The notes under the pieces were generated by a model. The model had not been told where the DNA came from. It was given only the letters and a program-made list of their open reading frames with translations, and searched no databases. A DNA stretch of 64,000 bases, taken from the NCBI GenBank assembly GCA_029432815.1, contig JAROBA010000007.1, positions 79,635-143,634 of the forward strand. The letters are read 5' to 3'. Every line of letters begins with the position of its first letter. Position 1 is the first letter of the stretch. This DNA comes from Pontiellaceae bacterium B1224 (lineage in GTDB: Bacteria > Verrucomicrobiota > Kiritimatiellia > Kiritimatiellales > Pontiellaceae). Position numbers and translations under genes: made by a program. This document shows, in pieces, positions 18,129 through 26,207 of the stretch.

Positions 18129-19154
18129 TCAATCCTTGAGCTCGCCTTCAAGTTGGATTCGGGCTTCCGGCGTTCCCATAAAAACAAGGACCGAGGAACC
18201 GGTTACGCACAATGAGTCTTCGGGGTTGTATTCCCAGCGTTCTCCCTCCCGAACCGCGAGCAGCAACAGCTCGCGATAGCGCTTGAGATTGAGCTCCCGC
18301 AGCGTCTTTCCCGCCAACCAATCCGGAACCGATACCTCCTCAATGCGCAGCCCTTTCTCCTTGTCGCGTAACATGACATCAAGGAAGGAAACCACTGCGG
18401 GGCGGGCCATTTCCGAGGCCATCCGCAATCCCCCGATCTTTTCGGACGAGATGACCGAGGTTGCGCCGGCTCGTTTCATTTTATCCATGTTCTTCGCTTC
18501 CCGCGCATGCGAGACAATCCGCAGGGATGCGTTGAGATGGCTGGCTGAAAGGCAGATCACCAGGTTGAGATGGTCTTCGCTTTCGGTGGCAAACAGACCG
18601 GATGCCCGCTCAATACCGGCCTTCTCCAGCGTGCAATTGTCGGTGGGGTCGCCTTCCAGATACAGCGTATCCGGCCATTGTTCCAACAGCTCATCGATCC
18701 GTTCCTTCTGTTGTTCGATCACAACATAGGGCCGACGAGTGGCGGCAAGCTCGTTGATGATATGCATGCCGACGCGGGAAACCCCGCAGACAATGTAGTG
18801 ATGTTCGGTCTGCTCGATTTTCTTTTCCATTTTTCTTCTCCGAAATGAATGGGTCAGATTGCCTTCAACAATCAGGGCGGTCACCATGGAAAAGGCATAC
18901 GTCATGGTTCCAATGCCGGCGAGTGCCACCAGCATGGTCAAAATGCGCCCGGCCGGAGAGGCTGAAATCGTGGCCACCTCACCGTAGCCGATGGTGGTGA
19001 TGGTGATAAAGGTCATGTAGAGGCAGTCGAGGAAGCTATCGTTTCCGTGCCCCATGAAATAGTAGATCAGTGAACTGCCGATGAGAACCAGCAGGAGGAC
19101 GAACACCACCCCGGCCATGCGCTTGAAGATCGTCTCGAATACGCCCTTTTCCAT
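18129..19154 (-). CDS. Two-TM potassium channel with RCK (TrkA-N/TrkA-C) domains
   Basis: 341 residues. TM1 about 12-34, pore helix and selectivity filter TTIGYGE at 53-59, TM2 about 71-95. The cytoplasmic RCK domain follows: a Rossmann strand YIVCGVSRVG (120-129, with Ser where the middle Gly of GxGxxG usually lies), VVIEQQ, and EGDPTDNCTLEKAG; a TrkA-C-like domain ends the protein. It resembles MthK/Kch-type K+ channels gated by a ligand on the RCK ring. It is the first gene of the operon and the promoter must lie in the 116-base gap shared with the divergent MBL gene. Confidence 0.93.
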   Translation of the reverse strand: MEKGVFETIFKRMAGVVFVLLLVLIGSSLIYYFMGHGNDSFLDCLYMTFITITTIGYGEVATISASPAGRILTMLVALAGIGTMTYAFSMVTALIVEGNLTHSFRRRKMEKKIEQTEHHYIVCGVSRVGMHIINELAATRRPYVVIEQQKERIDELLEQWPDTLYLEGDPTDNCTLEKAGIERASGLFATESEDHLNLVICLSASHLNASLRIVSHAREAKNMDKMKRAGATSVISSEKIGGLRMASEMARPAVVSFLDVMLRDKEKGLRIEEVSVPDWLAGKTLRELNLKRYRELLLLAVREGERWEYNPEDSLCVTGSSVLVFMGTPEARIQLEGELKD

Positions 19155-19184
19155 GCCTACGTAGATACCTCACCCTCATCTAAA

Positions 19185-19200
19185 TTCCATGTATATGGAA
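19185..19200. promoter_or_regulatory. Inverted repeat in the divergent channel/MBL promoter region
   Basis: TTCCAT-GTAT-ATGGAA: 6-bp arms with a 4-base centre. It is similar to the dispersed palindrome but with the half-sites one base further apart. Located between the divergent starts at 19154 and 19271, it could be an operator; no regulator is tied to it. Confidence 0.4.
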
Positions 19201-19270
19201 CCTAGCGGCAGAATCGTTTACAGGCAAGAAATATGCTAGCCACTTAAAAGATTCATGCTACTTTTCAGGA

Positions 19271-19996
19271 ATGAAAATTACTTTTTTAGGAACCCGGGGC
19301 GGCTTCCCGGTCGGCGGTCAAACCAGTTGTGCCCTGGTGGAGGGAGAGGACGGCTCGTTTGTGATTGATCTGGGCTCCTCCCGGCTCTTCGAAAAGACGG
19401 AATGGATTGCGGAGGCCGACCATGTGCTGTTGACGCACCTGCATCCGGACCACATTGCTCATCTCGCCAGCCTGCTCATCGCGCGCTTGAATACCCCCGG
19501 GGTCGAGGGCGATGTTTCTTTTGTGGCGCCTGAGGCGGTGCAGGAATATCTCGACTTCTCGGGGCTGGGGCACATCCCGGGGTGGTGCCAGCTTCCGGAC
19601 GTTCCCGCTGAATGGTGCGGCTTTACACTGGAGGCGATGCAAACCCGCCATCCCCGAAAAAATAAGGCCTATCGGATTTCAGATGGCCACACGACGTTGG
19701 TTTGGACGGGCGACGCCACCTATTCCGAGGAGCTCTCCGCTTTCTGCGCCGGTGCGGATGTGGTGGTTTGCGAGGCCTCGATGAAAGATTGCAATCTGGG
19801 GAATGCCATCGACTGGGGCCACATGACACCGCAGCTGTTTGCCCGCTTAATGAATGAAGCCAAGCCCGGCACCGCGATTTCAACGCACTACACCGAGCTT
19901 GAGCCTTCGGAATTCACTGCGGCGATGCGCCCCTTATTGGACGCATCCATAAAATTCATCGCCGCCGAAGATGGTTATATCTTCACTACTCAGTAG
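19271..19996 (+). CDS. MBL-fold metallo-hydrolase
   Basis: 241 residues. The metal-site motif THLHPDHIAHL (HxHxDH) is followed by further ligand candidates in TRHPRK, WTGDATYSE and STHYTEL, as in the RNase Z/UlaG-like branch. The opening MKITFLGTRGGFP is typical of this branch. No signal peptide is seen, so it is cytoplasmic. The substrate is unknown. It is divergent from the cyclase/K+ channel operon; some MBL proteins are cyclic-nucleotide phosphodiesterases, but nothing here proves that. Confidence 0.85.
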   Translation: MKITFLGTRGGFPVGGQTSCALVEGEDGSFVIDLGSSRLFEKTEWIAEADHVLLTHLHPDHIAHLASLLIARLNTPGVEGDVSFVAPEAVQEYLDFSGLGHIPGWCQLPDVPAEWCGFTLEAMQTRHPRKNKAYRISDGHTTLVWTGDATYSEELSAFCAGADVVVCEASMKDCNLGNAIDWGHMTPQLFARLMNEAKPGTAISTHYTELEPSEFTAAMRPLLDASIKFIAAEDGYIFTTQ

Positions 19997-20007
19997 TCCA
20001 AAGAGTC

Positions 20008-20337
20008 CTACTTTTCGGAGCGGATCATGGTGAGCAGCATTTTAAAAGGCTGTTCCGCCGCCTGAACATCGTGACGAATGTTGGCGGGCATAATGATCAT
20101 TTCGCCTTCTTTTGCCGTATGCAGAACGCCATCGATGATGAAAGCACCTTCGCCTTCCACCACTTGAACCACCGCATCAAACGGGGAGGTGTGTTCGGTC
20201 AATCCCTGGCCTTTATCGAAGGAAAACAGCGTGATGTTTCCGGTTTCTTTTTTCAGCAGGATTTTACTGATCACTGCGCCGTCTGCGTAGGCGATTTCGT
20301 TTTTAAGATTCAGGGCTTTGCCTTTGAGGTCATTCAT
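20008..20337 (-). CDS. Small cupin-domain protein
   Basis: 109 residues forming a single cupin barrel. Motif 1 appears as EHTSPFDAVVQVVEGEG and motif 2 as EGEMIIMPANIRHDVQA, with the His/Glu/His metal ligands partly conserved (His in EHTS, His in IRHD). AAGGAG lies eight bases before the ATG. It follows the ferredoxin gene on the same strand, separated by a 120-base gap full of GTCGTAA repeats, and converges with the MBL gene. Small cupins with ferredoxins are often stress or redox linked; the function here is unknown. Confidence 0.85.
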   Translation of the reverse strand: MNDLKGKALNLKNEIAYADGAVISKILLKKETGNITLFSFDKGQGLTEHTSPFDAVVQVVEGEGAFIIDGVLHTAKEGEMIIMPANIRHDVQAAEQPFKMLLTMIRSEK

Positions 20338-20349
20338 GGGGACTCCTTT

Positions 20350-20446
20350 GTCGTAAGTCGTAAGTCGTAAGTCGTAAGTCGTAAGTCGAAGGTCGTCAGG
20401 TCGAAGGTCGAAAGTCGGTTGAACTGGACTTTTGACTTGCGACCTT
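20350..20446. repeat. GTCGTAA tandem repeats and flanking hairpin
   Basis: Five perfect head-to-tail GTCGTAA units (20350-20384) degrade into GTCGAAG-like units. The end forms an inverted repeat, AAGGTCGAAAGTC (20404-20416) against GACTTGCGACCTT (20434-20446), 13 bp with one mismatch. It fills the ferredoxin-cupin gap and could attenuate cupin expression. The 7-base unit makes slippage variation between strains likely. Confidence 0.85.
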
Positions 20447-20457
20447 CAGACCTCTGA

Positions 20458-21270
20458 CTAACCAACTAATTGTTTAGTACTGAGCAGCTCACCATCGAGG
20501 CCGATCGTAACTTCTTCAACGATCAGGTCGGTGCGACCGCTCTGCTGATAGGCCTGCTGGGTGATGGCTGTCAGCCCGCCGCAGCAAGGTACAGACATGC
20601 GGACAATAATGACCTTAGGAATATCGTTCCCTGCCATGATACCAGCCAGCTTTTCAACATAACCTTCGGTCTTGTCGAGTTTCGGGCAGGCCACCACGAG
20701 GGAGCGTCCACGAACATAGCGCCAGTGCACATCGGGTGAAGCAACCGGCGAGCAGGTGCTCAGCACAACCAGTTCTTTGCCATTGAAAAAGGGAGCGGTC
20801 GGCGGTACGAGGTGTAGCTGAATCGGCCACTGTTCGAGATCGGACTTAATGACCTGACCGCCGGCATCTACTGTTGTGGTTGCCGGCTTCGCTGCGGTTG
20901 CTTTCTTTTCTGCCATACGTACCTGCATGCCTGGGCATCCACCTGTTTTTGGTTGTTCCATTTTAGACTCCTTTTCTTTCGCGTCGTGTTCGGCGTTAGC
21001 CTCATCAAATTTTTTCAGGGCGTCATCGCCCATTTTTGCAACATGCTCGCGGGTGGCATCAATGTCATAGGCCGCCGCTTCGCGCTCAACAATCTGTAAT
21101 GCACCTGTCGGGCATGTGCCGATGCAATCGCCGAATCCATCGCAGAAATCTTCCTTCACCATTTTGGCTTTTCCGTTCACCAGCTGCAGCGCACCTTCCG
21201 CGCAGCCCACAATGCACTCGCCGCATCCGTTACAGAGGTCTTCGTCGATTTCAATAATTTTACGTTTCAT
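20458..21270 (-). CDS. Dicluster ferredoxin-type 4Fe-4S protein
   Basis: 270 residues. The first cluster motif is complete (CNGCGECIVGC); the second reads CDGFGDCIGTC, with Phe in place of the second Cys, as is usual in this family. A helical linker and a C-terminal domain with extra cysteines (STCSPVASP, VACPKLDK, SVPCCGG) follow, suggesting more metal or redox sites. AGGAAG fixes the ATG at 21270. An FNR-like box lies about 60 bases upstream, so anaerobic or nitrosative control by a Crp/Fnr protein is plausible. Electron transfer is likely; the partner is not known. Confidence 0.85.
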   Translation of the reverse strand: MKRKIIEIDEDLCNGCGECIVGCAEGALQLVNGKAKMVKEDFCDGFGDCIGTCPTGALQIVEREAAAYDIDATREHVAKMGDDALKKFDEANAEHDAKEKESKMEQPKTGGCPGMQVRMAEKKATAAKPATTTVDAGGQVIKSDLEQWPIQLHLVPPTAPFFNGKELVVLSTCSPVASPDVHWRYVRGRSLVVACPKLDKTEGYVEKLAGIMAGNDIPKVIIVRMSVPCCGGLTAITQQAYQQSGRTDLIVEEVTIGLDGELLSTKQLVG

Positions 21271-21320
21271 GGTCACTTCCTCGTTTAAATTGTTGAGCAG
21301 AGATTGCTCCAAAACAGAAA

Positions 21321-21355
21321 AGCGTTCCTTGATGGGAGTCAAGAAACGCTTTTTT
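21321..21355. promoter_or_regulatory. Hairpin carrying an FNR/HcpR-like box
   Basis: TTGATGGGAGTCAA at 21329-21342 (TTGAC-TCCC-ATCAA on the minus strand) matches the FNR consensus TTGAT-N4-ATCAA at nine of ten fixed bases. Outer arms AGCGTT and AACGCT extend it into a hairpin, followed on the plus strand by a T-run. It lies between the ferredoxin gene and the divergent membrane-protein gene, so it may be an operator, a terminator or both. Confidence 0.55.
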
Positions 21356-21433
21356 CTGTCAATTATTTGTGAAACGGAAGTATTTATAGTGTGTATTTAA
21401 GTTCTATAAATTTAATCCCTATTGGTAGAGCCT

Positions 21434-22312
21434 GTGAAAAAGAAGATCCTATTGCTGCGTATCATCGAAACCGTGTTACTAGTTGTATTTACGTATTCGG
21501 TTTCAATTTCCGAAAAATCAACAGGAACCTCGTGGAGTCTGTTTTCATTCAATCTGGGATTCAGAGTTGGTTCTGTTCCATCTGTAATCAGCTTCACTAC
21601 GCTTTCAGCCGGCTTTGGGGTATCCATGCTGGCCAGCTTGCTGATGGTTGGAAGGGTGAAGTTCAGCTCTCTGATCTTTCCACTTGTGGTTGCTGGATTT
21701 GGTCTTCTCGATTTGATCTCAAATTCAGCTGCGGCATTGGGAGGTAACTTTATTCCAGTAGGTCTGAGGCTGCCCTTGCTTTTATGTGTCGTGGATTGGG
21801 TGATTACCTTCCGGTCCAGAAATTCGCTTGAAAAGCATGCCGGTATTAACGGGCTTGTTTTCAGCTTCCTGCTCCTCTGTGTAGCCATTCTAACACAGCT
21901 TCCGTTCTGGCTGATCAAGTACGCGACTCATAGCCGGTCTTTGTCGTGTGCTGTATTTGTTGAGACGGAGGTCATGGGATGGTTAGACGATTTTGACCGC
22001 GATCATTTTGACGGCATCTGTCATTCACAATTAATAGAGAATTCCGGAGGTCCCGAGGCTTTTGATAAAATGTGGACTACAATGCGTGCATTGGCCCCTT
22101 ATCGAGAAGCACGCATTACCGGAAAAAATATGTCTTTGTTGTATGAAAAGAATATAGGAGTTCTAGGGGGTAGCCGTTATGACATAATAGCTCGGTCTCC
22201 CAGTCTGAGTTCAGATATTTATTTCAGGGTCTATTGCCGTGAGGAAGCGGGAGAGTGGAGACTCTCGGGATTTAACGTTTCTGATACGCCGCCGGAGGGG
22301 GCCATACAATAA
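21434..22312 (+). CDS. Hypothetical membrane protein with a soluble C-terminal domain
   Basis: About 292 residues from the GTG at 21434; a TTG at 21422 is the other possible start and neither has a good ribosome site. There are about five membrane helices in the first 170 residues, then a soluble domain of about 115 residues (VETEVMGWLDDFDRDHFDGIC to the end) that looks like an NTF2-like or DUF4019-type fold. No catalytic motif is seen. The region is more A+T-rich than its neighbours. Its stop at 22312 directly abuts the nth fragment. Confidence 0.55.
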   Translation: MKKKILLLRIIETVLLVVFTYSVSISEKSTGTSWSLFSFNLGFRVGSVPSVISFTTLSAGFGVSMLASLLMVGRVKFSSLIFPLVVAGFGLLDLISNSAAALGGNFIPVGLRLPLLLCVVDWVITFRSRNSLEKHAGINGLVFSFLLLCVAILTQLPFWLIKYATHSRSLSCAVFVETEVMGWLDDFDRDHFDGICHSQLIENSGGPEAFDKMWTTMRALAPYREARITGKNMSLLYEKNIGVLGGSRYDIIARSPSLSSDIYFRVYCREEAGEWRLSGFNVSDTPPEGAIQ

Positions 22313-22313
22313 T

Positions 22314-22538
22314 TCAGGATCTATTCGCAACAAATGGTTTTTTAAGGTTGGAGTAGGTGGTGCGGCTGATTTCACAGACTGTGCCGGTGCATCTGCGGGC
22401 CGTACAGTACTCGCGGCTGTGGGTGATAAACGGCAACTGAAATTCTTCTCCTTGCTCTTTCGGATACAGCTTATTTGGACCTGGTTCGGTCTACTCCTCA
22501 TTTTTGCCTTCGGTCAAACCTCAACGCTGGGCCAGGCG
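22314..22538 (-). pseudogene. Decayed 3' fragment of an endonuclease III (nth) gene
   Basis: The stretch 22327-22538 aligns without gaps to 55440-55651 inside the intact nth gene, with 165 of 212 bases identical (78 percent, counted by eye). Read in the nth frame it gives TRYPKE-like remnants, REYCTARRCTGTVCEIS and KKPFVANRS before a TGA at 22314. There are two in-frame stops (Trp to TGA, Gln to TAG), and the last of the four cluster cysteines is Ser. The 5' two thirds of the gene is missing. It is a dead partial copy. Confidence 0.85.
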
Positions 22539-22686
22539 GAGCAGAAACGGTTTACATCATCTTATTTGGATAGGTTTAAAACAATGGTTACCCCTAAGGA
22601 TTTTGTTGTAAAGCAGTGGACGAAAAGTCATTTCAGCGTACACTTAACAGCCTCGAAAGAGGGCGTTATGGAGTAAGGAGGTTGAA

Positions 22687-25308
22687 ATGAAACCGGGATA
22701 TAGGAAGCTGTGCATGCTGTCTTTTGCGATCGCTTTAACAGCGATGGGTGAACCGACTCTTAAGCTGGAACGCGGAAATGAAGGTTATGATCTTTCCTGG
22801 CCATCGACCACCAATGTTACGATAGATGGGCTGATGCATCCGTATTATAAAATTCAGTACAGTGATGATCTGGAAAACTGGACCACCCGCTATACCGTGC
22901 GGGATGTGATCGGTGGATCCACCGATACCCTGCTGCAGGAGCTGGGCATTCCTTCGGATGCACATGGATATTACCGCATCATCGAGCAGCAAAAACGGGC
23001 GGTGGCGCTTGATGGCGGGGAAGAGGTGTTCGGCTTCGGCACCGCTTTCGACGAGCAGTTGTCTGCGGTCGGGGAGCTCTCCGTAGAAGGTTTTTCGTCC
23101 ATGTATCCTCCCGGTGACTATCTGGAGGAGCTGAGCTTTGATCCTGAAACCGTGGACTTCTATACCAACCTATCTTCTGGGTATGTTGACTATTCGCTCA
23201 ATGAAGCTGAGGCGACGCTGTTCCGGAAAAATGGATTTGTGGTGAGCAGCCGACTGGGTGAGGAATCGTTCGCTGAGCTGTATTTCAGAATCTATGTGAA
23301 CGACCTGCCGGTCTTTGTCTCGACCGACTCTATTCTTCATGCCTGGCACCGAACCTATATTGGACTTCTGGCAGAAACGGAAGAGGCGATCCTCGTTCAA
23401 TTACTCGAGACGATCCTTGAAGAAACCCAGTCCGCGCTGGCTGGAAACAGCGTCTTTGCGGCGGACCCTTTGCTGGGTGAGGGGGTGCATAATGCGGATA
23501 TCTTTCTGGGCGTTGCCCGTGGACTGCTGGATGAGTCCGCAACGCTTTCTACGCTGGGTAATGAGCTGGTGGCAACCGGGCATGTAGCGGCTGCAGTGGC
23601 TGCGGAAGAGACCGGCCGTCAAATTTTCGAAGCGCCGCGTGACATGAGCCAGTTTATCGTGCGCGGGCACTATGCGGAGACGGAGGCCCTCACCGGATAT
23701 TTTCGCGCCATGATGTGGCTGGGGCGGATTGATCTGCGGGTGACGCCGACGAATGTCAATGACCGCGACGCAAGCCTACGCGATTTGGTCACTGCCATGA
23801 CTCTTTGTTTTTCTCTGCGGGATGCGGGGCAGGAGGAGGCTTGGCAATACATGGAGGACATCATCCGCACCTATGTCGGGCCGGCGGATTCCATGCTGTT
23901 GCCGCAGCTGGGGGAATTGCTGGATGCCGCCGGCATTCAGTCGCTGAGCGATATTTCCGGTCGGCAGGATCTGGTCGATTTCCAGGATATGATCCTCGAG
24001 GGGGAACTCGGGCTTCAGAATATCAGCAGTCACTTATATGCGTCGCCGCTCTCTTCCGAGCAGGTTACGCTGCCGCGCTCGTGCACCTTTTTCGGGCAAC
24101 GCTACATAATTGACAGCTGGGTGCTGAGCAAAATGACCTATGATGATATTCGCTGGAGCGGCACTCCGCCCTATCCGGCCGATGAACTGATGGATCCCAG
24201 CGCCCCGGTGCCACCACGAATCTTAGCGGATAAAGTCGTTCGAAGAATTCCCTCCGGGCTGGATGTCTCCTTTGCCGCGCTGGGGAATGATCACGTGGTG
24301 CCGATCATTACGAATCGTATTGACGGAGTCTACGAACCCGGAACCAATGGCCTCTATCATTTTACCGGCCGCGCGTTCCGCGATGGCGTCCCGTATCAGC
24401 ATCATCTGGCCGCCTGCCGGAAGGTGGTCGATGGCATGGAAACCGATGCCTGGAAGGAAAATATATACAGCGGCTGGCTCTATGCCTTGCGGGCGCTTTC
24501 AGAGCCGATCGCCGATGAGCGCTATCCGGAAGCGATGCGCACCCGCGCCTGGGGTCTGAAGACCACCGAAACGCAACTGGCCTCCTGGACCCAGCTTCGG
24601 CACGACACCATTCTCTATGCCAAACAGTCCTATTCATCGGGGGACAGCTGCGAATATCCCTATGGCTTTGTTGAACCTCAAGTGACCTTTTATGAGCGCC
24701 TCGCGGAGGTGGCCGATTTTGCTGCAGACCGCATTGGGTCCATGTCAGTGACGGGGTCTTTTGCCATTGCGAGACAGGCATATGGACAAACGTGGTCCAG
24801 CACATATGATCGCGCGCACCTTCAGTCACGTGAGGTTGCCCATCTGCGCTCATTTGCCGAGACGATGGAGTTCCTGGCGGAAATGTCGAGGAAGGAACTG
24901 GCTCAGGAGCTGTTTGCGGACGAAGAAGAACAGTTCTTAGAGCAAGTTGTTTATCTGGCATGCGGAGTCATTGGCGGTTGGTATCCGCGTCTGATGTATA
25001 ATCCGTACGGCGAGAGTATCGGTTTTTGGGAAGGCTTTGTAGATCCGTTGGTGGCCGATGTCCATACCGATCAGCCAAGTGACATGGTGGGCGATCCCGG
25101 AATGGTCCTGCATCAAGGTGTTGGCTATCCACAAATGATGATTATGGCGGTGGATAACGGGCCCGACCGCCGCGTGTATTGCGGCCCGGTTTTCAGCTAC
25201 TATGAATTTGAAATGCCGAATGGGAAGCGAATGACCGACAGCGAATGGCGTAACCAGGATCCACCGTCCTCCCCGGAATGGACCCGGACCTTCCGCGTTA
25301 AGGAATAG
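22687..25308 (+). CDS. Secreted DUF3160 protein
   Basis: 873 residues. A signal peptide (about 1-21) precedes a short beta-rich segment (YYKIQYSDDLENW, a fragment seen in many secreted PVC proteins) and then a long, mainly helical DUF3160 domain (about 120-860), with VSTDSILHAWH near 220 and YGESIGFWEGFVDP near the end. GGAGG six bases before the ATG gives a firm start. DUF3160 proteins are exported and of unknown role. A weak hairpin follows at 25387. Confidence 0.85.
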   Translation: MKPGYRKLCMLSFAIALTAMGEPTLKLERGNEGYDLSWPSTTNVTIDGLMHPYYKIQYSDDLENWTTRYTVRDVIGGSTDTLLQELGIPSDAHGYYRIIEQQKRAVALDGGEEVFGFGTAFDEQLSAVGELSVEGFSSMYPPGDYLEELSFDPETVDFYTNLSSGYVDYSLNEAEATLFRKNGFVVSSRLGEESFAELYFRIYVNDLPVFVSTDSILHAWHRTYIGLLAETEEAILVQLLETILEETQSALAGNSVFAADPLLGEGVHNADIFLGVARGLLDESATLSTLGNELVATGHVAAAVAAEETGRQIFEAPRDMSQFIVRGHYAETEALTGYFRAMMWLGRIDLRVTPTNVNDRDASLRDLVTAMTLCFSLRDAGQEEAWQYMEDIIRTYVGPADSMLLPQLGELLDAAGIQSLSDISGRQDLVDFQDMILEGELGLQNISSHLYASPLSSEQVTLPRSCTFFGQRYIIDSWVLSKMTYDDIRWSGTPPYPADELMDPSAPVPPRILADKVVRRIPSGLDVSFAALGNDHVVPIITNRIDGVYEPGTNGLYHFTGRAFRDGVPYQHHLAACRKVVDGMETDAWKENIYSGWLYALRALSEPIADERYPEAMRTRAWGLKTTETQLASWTQLRHDTILYAKQSYSSGDSCEYPYGFVEPQVTFYERLAEVADFAADRIGSMSVTGSFAIARQAYGQTWSSTYDRAHLQSREVAHLRSFAETMEFLAEMSRKELAQELFADEEEQFLEQVVYLACGVIGGWYPRLMYNPYGESIGFWEGFVDPLVADVHTDQPSDMVGDPGMVLHQGVGYPQMMIMAVDNGPDRRVYCGPVFSYYEFEMPNGKRMTDSEWRNQDPPSSPEWTRTFRVKE

Positions 25309-25386
25309 GTTATTACACCTCCAAAATACGGAAAGAACTGAGCTGCCATCGCCTCGCTAAAAACGCGCCCGCCGGTTGTCTTCCAG

Positions 25387-25410
25387 GCAGACTCGCGTCC
25401 CGTCTGCTTT
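25387..25410 (+). terminator. Possible terminator after the DUF3160 gene
   Basis: GCAGAC and GTCTGC arms around a 9-base loop, followed by TTT, 78 bases after the stop. The stem is short, so this is tentative. Confidence 0.4.
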
Positions 25411-25475
25411 AATGATGTAACCAACAATATATGCCTGTTAGTAGTGATTAAAATTTAATCGTCTGATTAAAAATC

Positions 25476-25514
25476 AATTTAATCGTTTGACTAAATTAAT
25501 CAAACGATTAAATT
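25476..25514. promoter_or_regulatory. Probable TetR operator upstream of the first efflux operon
   Basis: Perfect 15-bp arms, AATTTAATCGTTTGA and TCAAACGATTAAATT, around a 9-base centre, ending 33 bases before the TetR start. A second related half-site pair (TTTAATC-GTCT-GATTAAA, 25454-25471) lies just upstream. The location and symmetry fit autoregulation by the adjacent TetR protein. Confidence 0.75.
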
Positions 25515-25546
25515 CGCTCGCATTATTCATTCAGTGAGGCGATTCA

Positions 25547-26188
25547 ATGACGAATTCAGCAGGCGATAGCACAAAAGACAAAATAATCAATACAGCCGGT
25601 ATTCTGGCGGCGGATATGGGGTTGGATAATGTGTCCACCCGTGCGATTGCCGACTATTCCGGCGAAAATATTGGAAGCATTCATTACCATTTCGGGGGAA
25701 AGAGCGGACTTTTCGAAGCGGTGGCGCTTACGGCTGTGCGCGGGTGCCGCGAGCAGGAATTTTATGGTTTGATTGACGATCTGAATGAATCATCCACTCT
25801 GGAACAACTATCGAATGTGGTTCGGGTGATGGTATCGGGTGCCATCACGGATCTGTTTTGCTCGGAGCGGCCTGCCTGGCACTCGCAGGTGATCTATCAA
25901 CTGTTCCAACGGGATGATGCCTTATATGAGCTGTTCCGCGATCAGCTTATGAATCCCAAGATGGAGGCCATGGGAAAATTTCTTCGGCTGGTGGATCCCT
26001 CCATTTCCAACGAAGAGGTTGTCATCCATACAACAGCCATCCAAATGCCGATTTTTGCGCATGCAAACTACATGAAGGCGTTGCTTAAGCGATTGGAGAT
26101 GGAGCGCTATTCGGAAGAATATTTGCAGAAATTAGAGAATGTATTGGTAAAGCAGACGCAGCTGTTGCTCGGGCTGCCACAGGATTAA
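25547..26188 (+). CDS. TetR/AcrR family regulator (CecR-like)
   Basis: 213 residues. The N-terminal helix-turn-helix (about 10-58) includes VSTRAIADYSGENIGSIHYHFGGKSGLF; the C-terminal ligand-binding helices resemble the CecR/DUF1956 type. GAGG lies eight bases ahead of the ATG. It should repress itself and the adaptor, pump and channel genes that follow 19 bases later, through the large palindrome upstream. The inducer is unknown. Confidence 0.92.
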   Translation: MTNSAGDSTKDKIINTAGILAADMGLDNVSTRAIADYSGENIGSIHYHFGGKSGLFEAVALTAVRGCREQEFYGLIDDLNESSTLEQLSNVVRVMVSGAITDLFCSERPAWHSQVIYQLFQRDDALYELFRDQLMNPKMEAMGKFLRLVDPSISNEEVVIHTTAIQMPIFAHANYMKALLKRLEMERYSEEYLQKLENVLVKQTQLLLGLPQD

Positions 26189-26207
26189 AAACTCAGGGAA
26201 ACTGAAA

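Noticed and set aside
13975..19154. The cyclase operon as a Pycsar anti-phage system
   Set aside because: The cyclase has a CHASE2 sensor and adenine-selecting residues, and the effector layout (separate K+ channel and M48 protease) does not fit known Pycsar loci.
22239..22676. A 145-codon plus-strand open frame after the membrane-protein gene
   Set aside because: It runs antisense through the decayed nth fragment; the same kind of frame exists antisense to the intact nth gene, so it is a by-product.
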